From the NCBI GenBank assembly GCA_903919625.1, contig CAIXIZ010000033.1:1-8185 (forward strand): a stretch of 8,185 nucleotides of DNA, given 5' to 3'. The notes below the pieces were generated by a model. It was not told the origin of the DNA. It ran no database searches and saw only the letters and a program-made list of their open reading frames with translations. Source of the stretch: an uncultured Verrucomicrobiota bacterium. Its GTDB lineage: Bacteria; Verrucomicrobiota; Verrucomicrobiia; Opitutales; Opitutaceae. The position numbers and the translations under genes were made by a program. Below, one piece after another: positions 5,446 to 8,185 of this stretch. How positions within the stretch are numbered: the stretch's first letter is position 1; every line of letters starts with the position of its first letter.

Positions 5446-5955
5446 ATGGTCACCGCCAACTCCGAGCTCGCCTATAACAGCAAAATCGAGGGCGAAGTCG
5501 TCGTCTCCCGGGCCGATGCGGTGATTAACTGGCTGCGCAGCAGCTCGCTGTGGCCGATGCCGATGGGCCTGGCGTGCTGCGCCATCGAGCTCATGGCAAC
5601 GGGCGCAAGCCGGTTCGATATCGCGCGGTTCGGGGCGGAAGTCATGCGCTTTTCACCGCGCCAGGCCGATGTCATGATCGTCGCCGGTACCGTGACCTAC
5701 AAGATGGCTCCGCATGTCCGCCGGATTTACGACCAGATGTCCGAGCCGAAATGGGTCATCGCAATGGGGGCGTGCGCCAGTTCGGGCGGGATGTATCGCA
5801 GCTATGCGACCCTCCAGGGCGTGGACCGCATCCTCCCGGTGGACGTTTATGTGAGCGGCTGCCCGCCGCGCCCCGAGGCCCTGCTGGACGCCCTGATGAA
5901 GCTCCAAAAAAAGGTCAAAGGGGAGCATTCCGCCGGCAAACTCCTGAGTGCGTAA
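5446..5955 (+). CDS. nuoB: NADH-quinone oxidoreductase subunit B
   Basis: The product is 169 aa, a normal length for NuoB. This complex I subunit carries the terminal [4Fe-4S] cluster N2, which passes electrons to quinone at the NuoB-NuoD interface on the cytoplasmic side of the membrane. The four cluster ligands are present: Cys44 and Cys45 in GLACCAIELMA, Cys110 in GACASSGGM, and Cys139 in SGCPPRPEALLDA. The conserved stretches RFDIARFGAEVMRFSPRQAD and AGTVTYKMAPHVRRIYDQM are also intact. The ATG follows a leader TTCTCCTCCC with no Shine-Dalgarno. It was chosen because the N-terminus then has the usual spacing to the CC motif. It is the first gene of the operon seen here, with no nuoA upstream. 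nuoC follows after a 103-nt gap. Confidence 0.97.
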   Translation: MVTANSELAYNSKIEGEVVVSRADAVINWLRSSSLWPMPMGLACCAIELMATGASRFDIARFGAEVMRFSPRQADVMIVAGTVTYKMAPHVRRIYDQMSEPKWVIAMGACASSGGMYRSYATLQGVDRILPVDVYVSGCPPRPEALLDALMKLQKKVKGEHSAGKLLSA

Positions 5956-6058
5956 TCATCCCTGATTGGTTGTCACCGGCCCGCTCATCCGCTGCTTACC
6001 GAGCCAATGGCCTGATCAACGATCACCAATAAAAAATCCCGCCGCCACCACCTCCTTC

Positions 6059-6670
6059 ATGCCTGTCACCGCCGCTCTCCGGGAAAAATTTCCGGCCGTG
6101 ACCACGCGCGCGAGCACGGATCATCCCGCCGTCAATGTCCCCGCGGCCGCGGTGGTGGCCGCCCTCCGGTATTTGCGGGACGGGCAAGGCTTTGATTTTC
6201 TGACGGACCTGACCGCCGTGGACTGGGGCACAGACGCGCCCGTGCGCTTCACCGTGGTGTGGCATCTGTTTTCAACCACGAGCCTGGGGTATCTGCGGGT
6301 GGCCGCCGATTGTGCCGACAACACGGCGCCGGCGATGCCAAGTGTCGTCCCGCTCTGGGCCGGGGCGGAGTGGCATGAGCGTGAGACGTACGACATGTTT
6401 GGCATCAATTTTCCCGGCCATCCGGACCTGCGCCGCATTCTCATGTGGGACAGCTACCCGCACCACCCGCTGCGGAAGGATTTTCCGCTGGCTGGCATCG
6501 AGGGCGAGCTGTCCGATCCCGAGGTCGCCGCCGAGACCCGCGCCAAGGTCATCGCCGCGCCGATGGCGGGCGGGCCATTTGTCGCCTCGCCGGGTGAAAT
6601 CAACCTGACCGAAGCCGAGCCGCGCGCCAAGGATGAGAGCTGGAGCGAAGCCAGCGAGAAACCCGAATGA
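6059..6670 (+). CDS. nuoC: NADH-quinone oxidoreductase subunit C
   Basis: The product is 203 aa. NuoC (30-kDa subunit) carries no cofactor and braces NuoB, NuoD and NuoI in the peripheral arm of complex I. The family signature is clear: GAEWHERETYDMFGINFPGH (residues 102-121), then PDLRRILMWDSYPHHPLRKDFPLAG. The upstream half contains FDFLTDLTAVDW and FTVVWHLFS, as in other NuoC proteins. The C-terminal ~50 residues are polar and acidic and are less conserved in the family. I prefer the ATG at 6059. The frame is open to an ATG at 5966, but the added 31 residues do not resemble NuoC. The leader just before the start contains CACCTCCTT, the complement of a Shine-Dalgarno. nuoD starts 3 nt after the stop, which indicates tight co-expression. 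Confidence 0.95.
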   Translation: MPVTAALREKFPAVTTRASTDHPAVNVPAAAVVAALRYLRDGQGFDFLTDLTAVDWGTDAPVRFTVVWHLFSTTSLGYLRVAADCADNTAPAMPSVVPLWAGAEWHERETYDMFGINFPGHPDLRRILMWDSYPHHPLRKDFPLAGIEGELSDPEVAAETRAKVIAAPMAGGPFVASPGEINLTEAEPRAKDESWSEASEKPE

Positions 6671-6673
6671 TGT

Positions 6674-7900
6674 ATGCCGACTGAATATAATTTCCCCGAC
6701 ACCGCCGCGAAAAACGCGGCGGGTGAGTTCGAGACCGAAAAAATGTCGCTCTCGATGGGGCCGTCGCATCCCTCCACGCACGGGGTGCTGCGCCTTCAGC
6801 TGGAAATCGACGGCGAGCTCGTGACGAAGTGCGACCCGGTGCTCGGCTATCTGCACCGCGGCGACGAGAAGATCGCCGAGAACATGACCTACAACCAGTT
6901 CGTGCCTTACACGGACCGGCTGGACTATCTCGCCCCGCTCGCCAACAACGTCGCCTATGCCATCGCCGTGGAGCGGCTGGCCAAGCTCGAAATGCCGCCG
7001 CGCTGCCAGGCGATCCGCGTCATCGTCTGCGAAATGGCGCGGATTTCCGCCCATCTGCTCGGCCTTGGCGCCTACGGCATCGATGTGGGCGCATGGAGCA
7101 TCTTCCTCTACACTTTCACCGAGCGGGAAAAGCTGTATAAGCTGTTCGAGGAGCTGACCGGAGCGCGGTTCACGACGAGCTATACGCGCATCGGGGGCGT
7201 GGCGCGGGACGTGCCGGTGGGCTGGACGGAGAAGGTGGACGCGTTCTGCGACCAGTTTCTCCCCATCCTTGACGAGATCCTGAGCCTGCTCACGCGGAAC
7301 AAAATCTTCATGGACCGCACGGTGGACGTGGGTGTCATTTCGAAGGCCGATGCCATCGGGTACGGACTCACGGGCCCCAACCTGCGCGGTTCCGGGGTCC
7401 CGCTCGACCTGCGCAAGGACAAGCCCTACTCCGGCTACGAACAGTATGAGTTCGACGTGCCGGTCGGCGCGACGGGCGACTGCTACGACCGTTACCTCGT
7501 GCGCGGCGAGGAGATGAAGCAGTCGGTCCGCATCCTGAAGCAGGCGATCGCGAAGTTTCCCGGCGGCGACTGGTATGCGAAGGACGCGAAAAAAATCTTC
7601 GCGCCGCCCAAGGACAAGGTGCTCACCTCCATGGAGGAGCTCATCCAGAATTTCATGCTGGTGACCGAAGGCCCGCAGATGCCGCCCGGCGAGGTGTATT
7701 TCGAGGCCGAGAACCCGAAGGGCGCGCTCGGGGTCTTTATCGTAAGCAAGGGCGGCGGCGTGCCGTGGCGGATGAAGATCCGAGCCCCGTCGTTCTGCAA
7801 CCTGTCCATCCTGCCCAAAGTTTGTGTCGGCACCTTGGTGTCCGACGTTGTCTCCATCCTCGGCTCGCTCGATTTCGTGATGGGCGAGGCCGACCGCTGA
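6674..7900 (+). CDS. nuoD: NADH-quinone oxidoreductase subunit D
   Basis: The product is 408 aa, the usual length for a stand-alone NuoD. NuoD (49-kDa subunit, related to the large subunit of NiFe hydrogenases but without the metal) forms the quinone-binding pocket with NuoB. Visible signatures are MGPSHPSTHGVLRL (28-41), GYLHRGDEKIAEN (58-70), YTDRLDYLAPLANN (79-92), TRIGGVARDVP (171-181) and the C-terminal GSLDFVMGEADR. His36 and Tyr85 match the quinone-headgroup residues His38 and Tyr87 of Thermus Nqo4 and keep the same 49-residue spacing. The start at 6674 lies 3 nt after the nuoC stop. Nearby ATGs at 6667 and 6670 are out of frame. The gene is complete and shows no disruption. Confidence 0.97.
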   Translation: MPTEYNFPDTAAKNAAGEFETEKMSLSMGPSHPSTHGVLRLQLEIDGELVTKCDPVLGYLHRGDEKIAENMTYNQFVPYTDRLDYLAPLANNVAYAIAVERLAKLEMPPRCQAIRVIVCEMARISAHLLGLGAYGIDVGAWSIFLYTFTEREKLYKLFEELTGARFTTSYTRIGGVARDVPVGWTEKVDAFCDQFLPILDEILSLLTRNKIFMDRTVDVGVISKADAIGYGLTGPNLRGSGVPLDLRKDKPYSGYEQYEFDVPVGATGDCYDRYLVRGEEMKQSVRILKQAIAKFPGGDWYAKDAKKIFAPPKDKVLTSMEELIQNFMLVTEGPQMPPGEVYFEAENPKGALGVFIVSKGGGVPWRMKIRAPSFCNLSILPKVCVGTLVSDVVSILGSLDFVMGEADR

Positions 7901-7945
7901 CGCCTGCCCGCCACCCACGGCCCGCCTACCTGCCATTTCGCAGCA

Positions 7946-8185
7946 ATGAATCTCCAACCTGCCACGCTCCAGAAAATCGACGAGGTCATCACCCACTACC
8001 CGGTGAAGCGCAGCGCCGTGCTGCCGCTGCTCCACCTCATCCAGGAGGACATCGGCCATATTCCCGACGAAGCAATGCCCTGGATTGCGACGAAGCTCGA
8101 GATCGAGCCCATCAACGTCTACGAAGTGGTCACGTTTTACCCGATGTTCCGGCGGGCGCCCATCGGCCGGCGGCACATCAAGGTC
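7946..8185 (+). CDS. nuoE: NADH-quinone oxidoreductase subunit E, N-terminal part (cut by window end)
   Basis: Eighty codons are visible from the ATG at 7946, starting MNLQPATLQKIDEVITHYPV. The helical N-terminal region with KRSAVLPLLHLIQEDIGHIP and then EIEPINVYEVVTFYPMF matches NuoE, the 24-kDa thioredoxin-like subunit. NuoE carries [2Fe-2S] cluster N1a and binds NuoF. The window ends at HIKV, just before the first cluster cysteine is expected, so the four cysteine ligands cannot be checked. The start is 45 nt after nuoD and has no evident Shine-Dalgarno. It was chosen because the length to the conserved 'YPxF' segment fits the family. Confidence 0.92.
   Translation, partial: MNLQPATLQKIDEVITHYPVKRSAVLPLLHLIQEDIGHIPDEAMPWIATKLEIEPINVYEVVTFYPMFRRAPIGRRHIKV

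Noticed and set aside
5966..6058. 31-residue N-terminal extension of NuoC from the ATG at 5966
   Set aside because: The residues do not resemble NuoC, and the ATG at 6059 gives the usual family N-terminus.
6272..8176. A 634-codon open frame on the minus strand across nuoC, nuoD and nuoE
   Set aside because: It is antisense to three clear complex I genes. Its translation is rich in Arg, His and Asp with no domain, as expected from the complement of high-GC codons.

Overview
The window is high-GC bacterial DNA that looks chromosomal. It splits into a mosaic, poorly conserved left part (1 to about 5200) and a core respiratory operon on the right (5446-8185). The right part is the start of a complex I operon, nuoB-nuoC-nuoD-nuoE, on the + strand, with nuoE cut by the window end. 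The lineage cannot be fixed from one window. A Verrucomicrobiota (Opitutaceae-like) origin is my best inference. It rests on the high GC, pyrimidine-rich starts without Shine-Dalgarno sequences, the kind of secreted beta-sandwich protein present, and a CCAGAAT-type heptanucleotide repeat of a sort I recall from such genomes.

Left to right: the last 41 codons of an IS630-like transposase (3-128); a perfect 13-bp-arm palindrome (218-244) and a terminator-like hairpin with a T-run (254-300); a minus-strand gene for an exported ankyrin-repeat protein (309-1535); a divergent gap; a plus-strand gene for a secreted DUF1349/concanavalin-like beta-sandwich protein (1834-2649); and about 470 bp with no convincing gene. 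Then comes a compact minus-strand group of three small genes separated by only 4 and 6 nt (3918 down to 3123). The middle one encodes a 48-residue protein that looks like the bare N-terminus of a type I restriction HsdR subunit. The last one is a membrane-anchored protein with an acyl-carrier-like helical region, and its C-terminus is built from a 7-bp repeat. A tRNA-Ser(GGA) gene with an encoded CCA follows on the minus strand (4059-4148). Upstream of it is a minus-strand gene for a bitopic membrane protein with five copies of an [LM]-[LIV]-D-[LHY]-G-K motif in its N-terminal half (4250-5161). A divergent 284-bp gap separates it from nuoB.

How the genes work together: NuoB, C, D and E are peripheral-arm subunits of NADH:quinone oxidoreductase. 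NuoB carries cluster N2, NuoD forms the quinone pocket with it, NuoC braces them, and NuoE carries a [2Fe-2S] cluster next to NuoF. No nuoA lies upstream of nuoB, so this transcription unit starts at nuoB. The left-hand genes have no evident functional link to complex I. The most unusual items are the LDLGK-repeat membrane protein, the HsdR-N-like mini-gene cluster next to a tRNA, the heptanucleotide repeat recruited into a coding tail, and an exact anti-Shine-Dalgarno string just before the nuoC start.
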